Shown here in pieces: positions 7,814-17,208 of a DNA stretch of 64,000 nt. The notes below the pieces were generated by a model that did not search any database, was not told the origin of the DNA, and saw only the letters and a program-made list of their open reading frames with translations. The translations under genes and the position numbers were made by a program. Source of the stretch: an uncultured Candidatus Melainabacteria bacterium. Its GTDB lineage: Bacteria; Cyanobacteriota; Vampirovibrionia; Gastranaerophilales; Gastranaerophilaceae. The DNA lies in assembly GCA_934718275.1 (NCBI GenBank), contig CAKUZD010000001.1, forward strand, positions 248,001 through 312,000, given 5' to 3'. Positions within the stretch are counted from its first letter, which is position 1. The number at the start of each line of letters is the position of its first letter.

Positions 7814-8761
7814 ATGGCTGTGGATTTATACAAAGATTTAAAACAAAATTATGTAGAAAACATTGATTTTACCGGTTTTGAAGCAGAAGAAAACGAAGAA
7901 CCTAAAACATTTAATTCAATATCGAATGATGATGATATTTTACAAATGTATTTAAAGGATATAGGAAAAATAAAATTATTAAACACAAAAGAAGAAAAAA
8001 ATTTAGGAAAACAAATTAAAGAAGGCGAAATTATTCAAGCCGATATAGCTAAAAGAAAATTGGTACAAGCAAATTTGCGACTTGTAGTCAGTATTGCTAA
8101 AAAATATATCGGTCAAGGAGTCCTATTTATGGATTTAGTACAAGAAGGTTCTCTCGGATTAATAAAAGCTGCAGAAAAATTTGATTACTCAAAAAATTTC
8201 AAATTTTCGACTTATGCAACTTGGTGGATTAAACAAACAATCATTAGAGCTATTTCAAACAATTCCAGAACAATAAGGATTCCTGTACACATGACAGAAA
8301 AAATAAGAAAATATAAAAAAGCGTACACAACCTTGTCTTTTGAACTGGGACACGAACCATCTGACAATGAAGTTGCGCAAAAACTCGGAATTACATTAAA
8401 ACAACTCTTTACAATAAAAAAATCAATCATAAGAGAACCTATTAGCCTTGAAACACCTGTAACTGATGATTTAAACATCGGAGATTACATTGAAGATACA
8501 TCTTATCATTCTCCTGAAATTCAAACAAAAAACAATGCGTTAAAAGGCAGTATTGAAAACTTACTCTCAACATTACCTACAAGAGAAAAGAAAATTGTAT
8601 GCTGCCGTTTCGGAATAAATGGAGAATCCCCAAAAACATTAGAACAATTAGGGAAATTAATGGGTTATTCAAAAGAAAGAATAAGACAATTGGAAGATTC
8701 TGCTCTAACTAAAATTCGACAGAAAAAAGAATTACAACATTTTAGAGATTTTATTGAATAG
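7814..8761 (+). CDS. RNA polymerase sigma-70 family factor, group 2-like
   Basis: A 315-residue sigma factor. It has region 1.2 (DILQMYLKDIGKIKLL, about 36-51), region 2.1-2.4 with ANLRLVVSIAKKYIGQG, MDLVQEGSLGLIKAAEKFD and KFSTYATWWIKQTI (about 92-145), region 3 starting RTIRIPVHM, and region 4.2 with TLEQLGKLMGYSKERIRQLE (about 273-292). Region 1.1 is absent. Housekeeping factors usually read VTRERIRQIE and WWIRQAITRAI, so the divergent GYSKERIRQLE and WWIKQTIIRAI, together with the short N-terminus, suggest an alternative group 2 factor like those abundant in the cyanobacterial lineage. The near-intact 2.4 and 4.2 helices imply recognition of promoters close to the sigma-70 consensus. A good SD (GAAGGG) precedes the ATG. 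Confidence 0.88.
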   Translation: MAVDLYKDLKQNYVENIDFTGFEAEENEEPKTFNSISNDDDILQMYLKDIGKIKLLNTKEEKNLGKQIKEGEIIQADIAKRKLVQANLRLVVSIAKKYIGQGVLFMDLVQEGSLGLIKAAEKFDYSKNFKFSTYATWWIKQTIIRAISNNSRTIRIPVHMTEKIRKYKKAYTTLSFELGHEPSDNEVAQKLGITLKQLFTIKKSIIREPISLETPVTDDLNIGDYIEDTSYHSPEIQTKNNALKGSIENLLSTLPTREKKIVCCRFGINGESPKTLEQLGKLMGYSKERIRQLEDSALTKIRQKKELQHFRDFIE

Positions 8762-8880
8762 TTGATAGATTGTGAACCAAGTTTAGAGTAACAAACAAGA
8801 GCATGCTAAGCTTAATACATTGTAATATTCACGCAATTTCATATAGTTATATTCATTATAGATTGTGTAGGAGTTATACA

Positions 8881-9906
8881 ATGGCAATTACAAATAATAC
8901 ATTAAAGAATTTAACATCTAAAGGCAGTTCTCTTGCCAGACGAATAACATATAGAGTGCAACACAAACAACTGGAAATAACTAAAGCAGGTAGCAACTTT
9001 ATTGGTATTACGGATGCTTATCAAGTCAAAAGAGAGCAATTAATTACAACTCTTACCAATCTAGGTGTCTCAAATAATTCTTTAAAACAAATAAAAAATG
9101 CAAATACATTAGGAGAGCTTTTTGTGTCAATAATACAGTTTTCAAAAACCTTGACACAAAAAGAAGCCCCAATTATTCCAAAAAATATAAAAAGGACTAC
9201 AAGATCCATTCCTCTACAATTAGAACAAGAAATATATAAGTTTAAAAATTTTCGTTCAAACTGCGTAAGAAATTTGCATACTATATTTAATACAAAATCT
9301 ACAAATCCGGAAGTTGTTAAAATTGAAAATATTTTAAATAAAAAATATAAAATTCAAACAGCTTTGCTTGGTAATGACTTAGAAGTTGCCCAAAAAGTAC
9401 TGGAAGCAGTTAAACTGGCGAAATCTAAAGGTATAAAACTGCCAAATGAAATTATAGTTTCTGAGTTTTCATTAGGTGGAGGCGAATTTTTGCGTTCTTT
9501 TAAAGACGGTAACGAAATAAATACAATATTACTACCATCTATATATTCTCGTAATACATTTTTAACTATCAAAAAAAATATTTTAAAATTTATGCCAACC
9601 AAATACAAACAACTTTTAGAAAACTGGAAAAATTTTTGCGGATTTAAAGAACATGGTTCTACTACATCTCCTATACACATGGAAATCCATGAAATAATGC
9701 ATCAAACGCATACTCCATTAATTGCTTTTCTGAATAAAAAAATTCCATCTAAATTTATGCCTGTTGTTAGAAGACTATCCGAATATTCGGCAATTAATGA
9801 AAATTTTAATTTCGAAATATATACAGAACTCGCAACAAAAAATGTTTTAGAAAAACTAGAACCTGATGAAGCAGAATTATTTAAATTTCTTGGTGGGGAT
9901 GTATAA
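8881..9906 (+). CDS. Putative zinc metallopeptidase (HEIMH motif), orphan
   Basis: I place the start at the ATG at 8881, preceded by TAGGAG; an ATG at 8803 gives 26 implausible extra residues. The 341-residue product carries HEIMH at about 270-274, the HExxH zinc signature. About 25-35 residues later comes a segment SEYSAINENFNFEIYTELATK, which supplies a candidate third ligand Glu in a helix, as in gluzincins. No signal peptide or membrane helix is seen. The N-terminal 120 residues are helical and Lys/Thr-rich. I cannot assign a peptidase family. It lies between a sigma factor gene and a gene-free hairpin block, with no obvious operon partner. Confidence 0.6.
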   Translation: MAITNNTLKNLTSKGSSLARRITYRVQHKQLEITKAGSNFIGITDAYQVKREQLITTLTNLGVSNNSLKQIKNANTLGELFVSIIQFSKTLTQKEAPIIPKNIKRTTRSIPLQLEQEIYKFKNFRSNCVRNLHTIFNTKSTNPEVVKIENILNKKYKIQTALLGNDLEVAQKVLEAVKLAKSKGIKLPNEIIVSEFSLGGGEFLRSFKDGNEINTILLPSIYSRNTFLTIKKNILKFMPTKYKQLLENWKNFCGFKEHGSTTSPIHMEIHEIMHQTHTPLIAFLNKKIPSKFMPVVRRLSEYSAINENFNFEIYTELATKNVLEKLEPDEAELFKFLGGDV

Positions 9907-9976
9907 GAAAAAATTCATACCATTCACGGAATGCATCCAATTAAGGCGATAAATCAAATAAGAAATTACAGAAACA

Positions 9977-10002
9977 GTCATTCTGAGCGGAGCGAAGAAT
10001 CT
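9977..10002 (+). repeat. Copy 1 of 26-base interspersed repeat
   Basis: Begins GTCATTCTGAGC and ends GCGAAGAATCT. Terminal ATTCT and AGAAT can pair, giving a small stem. An identical copy lies at 10693-10718; diverged relatives occur at 10144-10174 and 36363-36391. Confidence 0.8.
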
Positions 10003-10692
10003 TTTCCCTCTCCTAAATTAGGAGAGGGGTAGGGTGAGGTCTTAAATTTCCCAACCATGCGATGTTTCGGCATAGCCTCAACATGACAAAATTATGAGTA
10101 TAACAGATACCGTCATTCTAAGCGAATGCGAAACAATAATGTCGTCATTCTGAGGGCTTTGCCCGAAAGAATCCAGCTGATTAATTTCAATATTGGCGGG
10201 GTAGATACCACCGCCCTACAAGACTTTAGTGAGAAGTGAAACGTGAAAAGACCTTATCAGATAAGTTTCTTTCTTTCATATTTCCAACACTTCTAATCTT
10301 ACCTCGCTCTAATTAATTTAGTCTAATTATTGTTAGTTCACCATCTCTAACTCTCCATAATTGAGGGAGAGGACATTCCATAAACGCCACGATAGCGGAA
10401 TGAACAATAACTTGTTAGTGAAATAAACGACAAAAACAGTCATTGTTTGAGCGAAGCGAGTTTGACTGTTTTTATATTGAACTTACTAGTTATTAGTGAA
10501 TGAAGCGTGTGGATGGTTTTGTGGAACTTTTTTCACAAAAAGTTCCCGCTGTCCGCGAAGGACAACTATTTAAGGTGAGAGAATATAATTGATAGACTCT
10601 GAATCAAGTCAAGCCCCTCTCTCGTATGCGTAATTCGCGTTGCTCAAACGCCTACTCTCTCTCCCCTAAAGGGCGAGAGCACAATAATCATG

Positions 10693-10718
10693 GTCATTCT
10701 GAGCGGAGCGAAGAATCT
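10693..10718 (+). repeat. Copy 2 of 26-base interspersed repeat
   Basis: Identical to the unit at 9977-10002, in the same orientation, about 25 bases from the end of recN. Confidence 0.8.
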
Positions 10719-10741
10719 CAGAAATAATTTTATTTAAAATT

Positions 10742-12391
10742 TTACCCTATCAATGATTTTGCAAATTCTATAGATTGTTCGTTTATTTCTCCACCGGCAA
10801 GCTCTGCAAGTGCTTTCACCCTATTTTCGCCAGTTAAAACATAAACTTCAACTTTTGTTTCATCATTTTGAGATTTTCTAACGTAAAAATGTTTATCCGC
10901 TTTTGAAGCAATAATTGGTTGGTGCGTAATCAAAATAATTTGATGATATTTGGCCAATTCTACTATTTCATCCGCGACACTTTGCGAAGCTTTTCCAGAA
11001 ATCCCCGTATCTATTTCATCAAAAATAACAGTATTAATATTATCACTCTGCGCAAAAATAGATTTTATAGCAAGCATGACACGCGAAATTTCCCCACCTG
11101 ATGCAACTTTTGCAAGAGGTTTCAAATCTTCTGAAATATTCGTGGAAATCAAAAACTCTACACTATCAATACCATCTGCACAAAGTTCTCTACTTTGAAC
11201 AGAAATTTCAAACCTAGCTTTCGGCAATTCTAATTTTTCAAGTTTTTCTTGAATTAATACAGATAAAACTTGAGCAAAACTTTTCCTTAACTCACTAATT
11301 TCTTGCGCTTTATTATACAATAATTTTTCTGTTTCAATAATTTTGGCTTCCAATTCTTCCTCATTCTGTGTTGAAAATTCTATTGCATTCAACTCTTTTG
11401 ATAAATTATCAAAAGTTTTCAACACAGCTTCCAAAGTTCCACCATACTTACGTTTCAATTTGTCCAAAACAAACAAACGTTCTTGAATTTCATTCAATCT
11501 TTCCGTATCATTTTCCAAATTTTGGCTATATTCTCGTAATTCAGCTCCCGCATCTCGCAAACGTTCAATTGCATCAATTAAATTACTCTCAGTTTCCTCT
11601 AAATTTTTATCCAACGAAGCTGCTTTAGATACATTTTGTTTAATTTTTCCTAAAGCTTCCATTATTGAACCATCATCACCATTTATCGCCCAATATGAAG
11701 TTCCTGTTAATTCTTTTAGTTTTTCAGCATTTTCAAGGACGTCCAATTCTTCGTTTAATTCATTATCTTCAGTTTCATTTTTTATTTCCGCAGATGCAAT
11801 TTCATTTATTTGGAATTTTAAAAATTCAATTTGATTTTCTGTAACATCTGAAGCTACTTTTAAGTTTTCTAATTGAATTTTCATTTGTTGATAAACCTTA
11901 AATTCATTTCTGAAATTTTCGAGTTTTTCACCATAAGACTCTCGTGCATAGTTGTCCAAAAGAGAAATATGACATTTTGGCTGCATAAATGTATAAGTCT
12001 GATGTTGAGAATGAATATCTAAAAAACAGGTTTTCAAATGTTTAATAAATTCTTGATTTACAATAGTCCCATTAACTCTTGACCGTACTCCATTTTGAGA
12101 AATTTCTTTAGTTAAAACGATTTCAGTACCATTATCATCGACACCATTTTCCTCAAACAATTGTCTCAAATCATGCTTCGTATTTTCTATCACAAGCTCA
12201 ATTACTGCTTTTTCTTTATCATGCTTAATTACATCTTTTGATACCCTTTGCGCAAAAGCAATATCTATCGCATTTATAAGTATACTCTTACCCGCACCGG
12301 TCTCACCGGTAATTACATTTAAGCCAAAATCAAAATTGGCAGTCAATTCATCAATTAATATATAATTTTTAATTCTTAGTTGTTTTATCAT
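10742..12391 (-). CDS. recN: DNA repair protein RecN
   Basis: An SMC-like ATPase acting early in double-strand-break repair, where it tethers DNA ends. The 549 residues match the family: N-terminal half-head MIKQLRIKNYILID with Walker A GETGAGKS (about 30-37), a long Glu/Lys-rich coiled coil (about 150-370), then the ABC signature ASGGEISRVMLAIK (about 430), Walker B VIFDEIDTGISG (about 457), and the H-loop LITHQP. It begins 5 bases after the stop of the GH13-like gene on the same strand, so the two are likely one transcript with no obvious metabolic logic. Cytoplasmic. Confidence 0.97.
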   Translation of the reverse strand: MIKQLRIKNYILIDELTANFDFGLNVITGETGAGKSILINAIDIAFAQRVSKDVIKHDKEKAVIELVIENTKHDLRQLFEENGVDDNGTEIVLTKEISQNGVRSRVNGTIVNQEFIKHLKTCFLDIHSQHQTYTFMQPKCHISLLDNYARESYGEKLENFRNEFKVYQQMKIQLENLKVASDVTENQIEFLKFQINEIASAEIKNETEDNELNEELDVLENAEKLKELTGTSYWAINGDDGSIMEALGKIKQNVSKAASLDKNLEETESNLIDAIERLRDAGAELREYSQNLENDTERLNEIQERLFVLDKLKRKYGGTLEAVLKTFDNLSKELNAIEFSTQNEEELEAKIIETEKLLYNKAQEISELRKSFAQVLSVLIQEKLEKLELPKARFEISVQSRELCADGIDSVEFLISTNISEDLKPLAKVASGGEISRVMLAIKSIFAQSDNINTVIFDEIDTGISGKASQSVADEIVELAKYHQIILITHQPIIASKADKHFYVRKSQNDETKVEVYVLTGENRVKALAELAGGEINEQSIEFAKSLIG

Positions 12392-12396
12392 AAAAA

Positions 12397-14688
12397 CTAT
12401 GCTCTTTTTAATTCATACACCCTAAATTCACTTGCATCAAGCTTATCAAAGTGGAGAGTTGATGTTTCTGTATCAAAGTTTACTGACACAAACTTATCAT
12501 CATCAATGTAATGTTCTTTAATAATAGTATAATCCGTAGGCAAATTAATAGTTTTATCAAAAACAGAATTTCCATTCAAAATTTCCGAATAACTTTGATT
12601 TTTTTCATCAAACATTGTAACTCTTTCTGTAGTGTACTTATAATTAGACACTACCAAATAAGCTGATTTTTCAGGCACTTTAGATATTATCCATGCCGCA
12701 AAGCCGTCATCATCTTGAATAATAATCTGCGCTTCCCCATTATTAATTATTGAATTATCTTTTACAAACTTATCAATTGCGTTGAACTTTTTATAAAATT
12801 CATAATGATTTTCTCGAGGCATGGAAATTTCCTCTCCAATAACCATTTCAATACCACGTTTAGTAAAGCTTTCATCTCCATCAACGTATAACATAGGTCT
12901 TTGTGCGAATTTTCCACCGGGAAGAAATTTATACTTAAACCATTTATATAATGCTCCTGTCTCACTTAATTGTCCGGGATATTGGTCTATACATCTAAAT
13001 TCACCATCTTGATTATTATAAGTTTTTAATATTGATAACTTTTCACCTTTTTTATAATTAACATTATAATTTGTAAGATGTTGGTTATCTTCCATAATTT
13101 TTTCCGGAGTTTTTTCTGATTGAGAAACAATATCATTTCCCCACAAAAGGTCAAAACTCATATCTTTATGATACTCTTTCAAAAAATCATCCCACAACAT
13201 ATACTCGGCAAGCGTACCAAAATAAGGAATTTTACTTTTCATTGTTCTGTTAAGTTTTCCAAGCACTACTCTTGGGGCTCTATAACTGATTGGTCTGCCA
13301 TTATTTTCAGAAACCTTGTCCACAATATGATCAATGTGATCAACTCTAAATCCATCAAAATTATAATCTGCTTGCAATTTGACCATGTAATCAATAAATG
13401 CATTAATTACGGGTTTATTTAAAGTTCCGTTTTCCAAAAAACAGAAATAGTAAGGAGTTTGGCAATCTAAATTAGCAAAGGCAGTAACATCTTCTCCTTT
13501 ATAATCATAGTGTTTAAAAGTCGGGTAGCCGCCACATTCGCTCATTTTATCATAAATCGGCACTCCGGCAGAACACCAAGCGCCACCCGGAGCCGGCCAT
13601 AAACCTTCATTCATTAATTCTTGAATTACATCTATTTGTTTTGTTATATCATCTTCTGTAATTTTTTGATTGGCTTTAAATTCATGAACTTTTGCAACTA
13701 TTTCTCTTGCTCTTTTCTGTAACTTTTGCTGATTTGCACCTTGCAACATTACATTAGAAAGTTTCTTTTTTGCTTCTGACATAAGACTATCAAAAGTGTC
13801 ATAGATATTTTTAAAATGAGAACTTAAATTTCCCGTAGAACCATTTTGCGAATCTTTATAAATATTTTTAACAAGTTCTATATCTTCTTCTTCAAAAGAT
13901 TGCGGCATATTTTTTGCAATTCGTTCTATACTTGCATCCAGTTCCTTATTTAAAAATGCAATATCAAACCACCTTGCAATCTCAGGATTTGCCAAAACGG
14001 CTTTCGAAAATCTTCCGGTTTGAGGCAAAATATCGTAGATTACAGGATGTCCTGCAAGTTGAGCTAATGTAATAAAAGTCTTAACTTGTTCTTTTGCATC
14101 CATGCCTGTAATTTTTTCAATATTTTCATCATATAATTTTTCACTTATTTCTGAACTCTTTGGTAAATACGCACAGCCAAATTCTCTCGGATGAAACGGA
14201 ATAAGGTAAATTGTAGTATTAAATATTCCATTTTCAAGGTTTCCGGTAGGCAATATTAAAAGCTGTCTTAACCAATCAAGAAATTTTCCGGTTTCTTTAG
14301 TTTTATTTCCGTCTCCTAACCCTGCAAGATTTATTAACTTAATATCATGCCCTTCTTTTTGTATCCAAGAAGAATTTTTAATCCCATTTCGGGCAAGCAC
14401 ACTTACCTTGTTATTTTCAAACGAGAACTTACCGTTAGAAAATACCTTATTATCGTTCCACTTTATTTCTAAGCCAAATAGAATTTCTTCCGGTGTTAAT
14501 TCTTCTAAAGCCTTTATGTACGGATAAGGCAAATAACCATTAGTTTTTATTAATTTTTCAAGTTCTTTTTTTCTTTCTTCAGAAATTTTTTCCGGAGAAT
14601 ACGCATTTTTTAAGCCTGAATATACTCTGTTAATTTTTTCGACAACATCAGCCTGATTGTCTTTTTTACCAAAAAGAAATTCTAACAT
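12397..14688 (-). CDS. GH13-like alpha-amylase family glycosidase
   Basis: A 763-residue protein with traces of an alpha-amylase (beta/alpha)8 barrel. FDGFRVDHID near residue 445 is conserved region II, with the aspartate nucleophile of the GFRxD motif; YFGTLAEYM near 490 would be region III with the Glu acid/base; WGNDIVSQ follows. The C-terminal roughly 100 residues look beta-rich, as expected for domain C. The N-terminal 100 residues and a helical insert at about 260-360 are unusual for family 13. No signal peptide, so probably an intracellular enzyme acting on glycogen, maltodextrin or a related alpha-glucan. Exact specificity is open; GH13-family proteins with reduced activity also exist. 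Confidence 0.65.
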   Translation of the reverse strand: MLEFLFGKKDNQADVVEKINRVYSGLKNAYSPEKISEERKKELEKLIKTNGYLPYPYIKALEELTPEEILFGLEIKWNDNKVFSNGKFSFENNKVSVLARNGIKNSSWIQKEGHDIKLINLAGLGDGNKTKETGKFLDWLRQLLILPTGNLENGIFNTTIYLIPFHPREFGCAYLPKSSEISEKLYDENIEKITGMDAKEQVKTFITLAQLAGHPVIYDILPQTGRFSKAVLANPEIARWFDIAFLNKELDASIERIAKNMPQSFEEEDIELVKNIYKDSQNGSTGNLSSHFKNIYDTFDSLMSEAKKKLSNVMLQGANQQKLQKRAREIVAKVHEFKANQKITEDDITKQIDVIQELMNEGLWPAPGGAWCSAGVPIYDKMSECGGYPTFKHYDYKGEDVTAFANLDCQTPYYFCFLENGTLNKPVINAFIDYMVKLQADYNFDGFRVDHIDHIVDKVSENNGRPISYRAPRVVLGKLNRTMKSKIPYFGTLAEYMLWDDFLKEYHKDMSFDLLWGNDIVSQSEKTPEKIMEDNQHLTNYNVNYKKGEKLSILKTYNNQDGEFRCIDQYPGQLSETGALYKWFKYKFLPGGKFAQRPMLYVDGDESFTKRGIEMVIGEEISMPRENHYEFYKKFNAIDKFVKDNSIINNGEAQIIIQDDDGFAAWIISKVPEKSAYLVVSNYKYTTERVTMFDEKNQSYSEILNGNSVFDKTINLPTDYTIIKEHYIDDDKFVSVNFDTETSTLHFDKLDASEFRVYELKRA

Positions 14689-14875
14689 TTTACACTCCCT
14701 ATACTATGTGTATTAGTATTATATCATGACAAAACAGAAATCAAAGAATATATAGTTATCATAAAAAAACTTAATATTGTCCTATTGGGTAATGGATTAA
14801 TTACAATCATTGACTTTAAATATAATTGTAGTTATAGAAATGAAGCAATTGCAGATGAAAGTGGGGTTAAAAGAT

Positions 14876-15565
14876 ATGACGCAAAATGCAGGAGAAGAAG
14901 AAATTAGACCTATTAGAGTAATTATTGTAGAGGATTTTAAACTAACAAGAGTAGGTTTAAGATGCGCACTAAACGCAAACGAGGATATTGATGTTGTTGC
15001 AGAGGCAGAAGACGCAATTGAAGGCTTAAAACTTATAGAAAAGCATAAACCTGATGTTATACTAATGGATTTGGGGCTTCCCGGCATGAACGGAATAGAA
15101 GCTATGGTTAAATGTAAAGAAATGAATTTTGATTCAAAAATTATAGCTTTAACCTCTCATGACAGAAGTGAAGAAGTCTTGGCTGCATTAACTTCCGGAG
15201 CAAGTGCATATTGTCTCAAAGATATTGATCCGACAAAACTTGCAGATGTTGTAAGAGATGTATCTACCGGCGTATGTTGGATTGACCCAATGGTTGCACA
15301 AATGACACTAAACTCTTTACCAAAAGTAGACAATGTTGGAATTTTACCCAGTAAATCCCATGCAGACGGTTGTGTTCCGTTAACAGAAAGAGAATTTGAA
15401 GTTTTAAAACATCTTGTAGCAGGTAAAAGTAATACGGAAATTGCAAAAGAATTAATCGTAAGCGTTCATACAGCTAAAGCTCATGTTTGCTCTATTTTAC
15501 AAAAAATGTGTGTAAATGATAGAGTTCAAGCCGCTGTTAAAGCAGTAAAAGAAGGAATGGTCTAA
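14876..15565 (+). CDS. NarL/FixJ-family response regulator
   Basis: A DNA-binding two-component regulator. The receiver domain shows VIIVEDF with acidic residues, phospho-acceptor Asp in ILMDLGLPGMNG (about residue 63), a Thr in IALTSH and the conserved Lys in CLKDIDP. A linker leads to a LuxR-type helix-turn-helix: LTEREFEVLKHLVAGKSNTEIA...HTAKAHVCSIL. The frame is open upstream to 14810, with alternative starts at TTG 14810 and ATGs at 14840 and 14855. I prefer ATG 14876 because it follows a GTGGGG tract and starts close to the receiver domain, but this is not settled. No histidine kinase is adjacent. The VEDFKLTRVGLR opening resembles NarL-type regulators common in the cyanobacterial lineage. 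Followed by a terminator. Confidence 0.9.
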   Translation: MTQNAGEEEIRPIRVIIVEDFKLTRVGLRCALNANEDIDVVAEAEDAIEGLKLIEKHKPDVILMDLGLPGMNGIEAMVKCKEMNFDSKIIALTSHDRSEEVLAALTSGASAYCLKDIDPTKLADVVRDVSTGVCWIDPMVAQMTLNSLPKVDNVGILPSKSHADGCVPLTEREFEVLKHLVAGKSNTEIAKELIVSVHTAKAHVCSILQKMCVNDRVQAAVKAVKEGMV

Positions 15566-15582
15566 TTTAGAAATCAATATTT

Positions 15583-15616
15583 ATGAAAAGCCCCTATTTT
15601 GAAAATAGGAGCTTTT
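15583..15616 (+). terminator. Terminator after the NarL regulator
   Basis: Stem GCCCCTATTTT / AAATAGGAGC with a short GA loop, followed by TTTTT; one mismatch in the stem. Confidence 0.8.
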
Positions 15617-15647
15617 TGTAAAAAGATTTTATCCAAGCTTTTCACTT

Positions 15648-16160
15648 CTACATTATTTCACTCAAAATCTTTTCAACCTGAGTTTTCAAATTGTCATAAC
15701 TTGAATTATTATCAATCACATAATCCCAATTTGTCTCATTATCTAATCCGACTTCCGTAATATCATCCTCCCCGACTAACTCTCCACGACTTGCTCTAGT
15801 TTCTCGAGTTGCCTCTATCCTTATAGCAATAGCTCCGGCAGCCTTGAACACCTCAAATTCATGCGGAACTCGAACATCTGTTACAATAATATTTCCTTCC
15901 TGTTCAATAATCTTTTTTAACCAATAATCCGAATCTTGAGCTCGCCCCCAATTCCCAAGAACAATTAAGTCAGAACGATATTTGGATTTATTATTTTCTA
16001 TTTCTTCATAGGTTAAACCTTTTTGTGCCCCATAAGTTAATTTTATAATATCTCCCATAGCGCATCTTCTATAATCTTTCATTTTATCAAGCATAATCTT
16101 TGCAGCAGTATCTTTTCCGGCATACTGTTTTCCTGAAAAAATTATTATTTTATCTGCCAT
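15648..16160 (-). CDS. P-loop nucleotide kinase, dNMP kinase-like
   Basis: A 170-residue small kinase. Walker A is an unusual GKQYAGKDTAA (about 10-20), as in deoxynucleotide monophosphate kinases and related P-loop kinases of phage and bacteria. A central VTDVRVPHEFEVFKAAG segment (about 93-110) supplies the Walker B-type Asp and nucleobase contacts, and RIEATRETRASRG carries LID-type arginines. The C-terminal WDYVIDNNSSYDNL strand-turn (the 'I-x-N-N/D' motif) is shared with CoaE and adenylate kinases. Substrate (dNMP, phosphomevalonate or other) cannot be decided here. Monocistronic, with an AAGGAG-like RBS. Confidence 0.65.
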   Translation of the reverse strand: MADKIIIFSGKQYAGKDTAAKIMLDKMKDYRRCAMGDIIKLTYGAQKGLTYEEIENNKSKYRSDLIVLGNWGRAQDSDYWLKKIIEQEGNIIVTDVRVPHEFEVFKAAGAIAIRIEATRETRASRGELVGEDDITEVGLDNETNWDYVIDNNSSYDNLKTQVEKILSEIM

Positions 16161-16312
16161 AAATTCTCCTTAAAAATTTATTAATACCTTAACTATTTTT
16201 AACATAAAATTTGCAATATTGCTATGTTCATCGTAGCATGGAAAAGTACGCTGTAAATTGGATAAATTTATGCGTAAATGAGTGTAATCAGTACAATATA
16301 TTGGAATATGTT

Positions 16313-17185
16313 ATGGCATTAAATTTTCAAGAACTAGTTTTTAATTTACAAAAATTTTGGTCAGATTACGGTTGTATAATTCAACAACCTTATGACATTG
16401 AAAAGGGAGCTTCTACAATGAACCCCGCAACCTTTTTGCGTTCATTGGGACCTGAACCTTGGCACACAGCAATGATTGAGCCTTGCAGGAGACCGACTGA
16501 TGCAAGATATGGAGAAAATCCCAACAGATTAGGACATTATTATCAGTTCCAAGTTATCTTAAAACCGTCCCCGGATAATGCTCAAGAGTTATATTTGAGA
16601 AGTTTGGAAGCCATGGGAATTGACTTGAAAGAACACGATGTCAGGTTTGTTGAGGACAATTGGGAATCTCCTACTTTAGGAGCAGCCGGTGTTGGTTGGG
16701 AAGTTTGGCTTGATGGAATGGAAATTACTCAATTTACCTACTTCCAACAAGTTGGCGGTGTAGAAGTTAAACCTGTTGCATTGGAATTGACTTATGGATT
16801 GGAACGTATTGCGATGTACCTTCAAAATAAAGAATCGGTATATGACATTATGTGGAATGATACGTTAAAATACGGAGAAATATTCTTACAAAACGAGATT
16901 GAACAATCTAAGTATAACTTTGAAGTTAGTGATTCTAAATCACTGTTCACAATGTTTGATTTATATCAAAAAGAAGTTGATAATTGTATTAGCGCAAAAC
17001 TTGTTTTGCCAGCTTATGATTACGTACTAAAATGTTCTCATACATTTAATCTCTTGGATGCAAGAGGAGTAATCAGCAAAGACGAAAGAATTAACTTCAT
17101 AAACCGAGTAAGAACAATGGCTTCTGCCGTTGCAAGACTGTATGTAGAGCAAAGAAAAGAAATGGGATTTCCTCTTTGCAAGTAG
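16313..17185 (+). CDS. glyQ: Glycyl-tRNA synthetase alpha subunit
   Basis: Class II aminoacyl-tRNA synthetase catalytic subunit, charging tRNA-Gly as an alpha2-beta2 enzyme. The product reads MALNFQELVFNLQKFW from the ATG at 16313, the position expected of GlyQ; the frame is open further upstream to 16211, but those 34 residues match nothing in the family and the resulting 290-residue length is normal. Motifs include GCIIQQPYDIEKGASTMNPATF, RRPTDARYGENPNR, VGWEVWLDGMEITQFTYFQQ and the ATP-binding ELTYGLERIAMYLQ. The beta subunit gene glyS is not next to it; the next gene is an amino-acid permease 24 bases on. Confidence 0.96.
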   Translation: MALNFQELVFNLQKFWSDYGCIIQQPYDIEKGASTMNPATFLRSLGPEPWHTAMIEPCRRPTDARYGENPNRLGHYYQFQVILKPSPDNAQELYLRSLEAMGIDLKEHDVRFVEDNWESPTLGAAGVGWEVWLDGMEITQFTYFQQVGGVEVKPVALELTYGLERIAMYLQNKESVYDIMWNDTLKYGEIFLQNEIEQSKYNFEVSDSKSLFTMFDLYQKEVDNCISAKLVLPAYDYVLKCSHTFNLLDARGVISKDERINFINRVRTMASAVARLYVEQRKEMGFPLCK

Positions 17186-17208
17186 TAGATAAATTATAAG
17201 GGAACTAA

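Larger units (their letters stand above)
9907..10741. repeat. Gene-free block of hairpins and interspersed repeats
   Basis: No ORF of note on either strand over about 835 bases, and base composition is visibly more GC-rich than the flanks. It contains at least six inverted repeats: CCCTCTCCT/AGGAGAGGG (10006-10028); ATTCT/AGAAT with inner GGGC/GCCC (10147-10172); AAAAACAGTCA/TGACTGTTTTT (10432-10473); GGAACTTTTT/AAAAAGTTCC (10523-10546); GTCC/GGAC (10551-10563); and CTCTC-CCC/GGG-C-GAGAG (10659-10679). A 26-base unit beginning GTCATTCTGAGCGGAG occurs identically at 9977-10002 and 10693-10718, near both ends of the block. Confidence 0.75.

Noticed and set aside
8803..8880. Longer start for the HEIMH protein
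   Set aside because: The extra 26 residues lack an RBS; a clear TAGGAG precedes the ATG at 8881.
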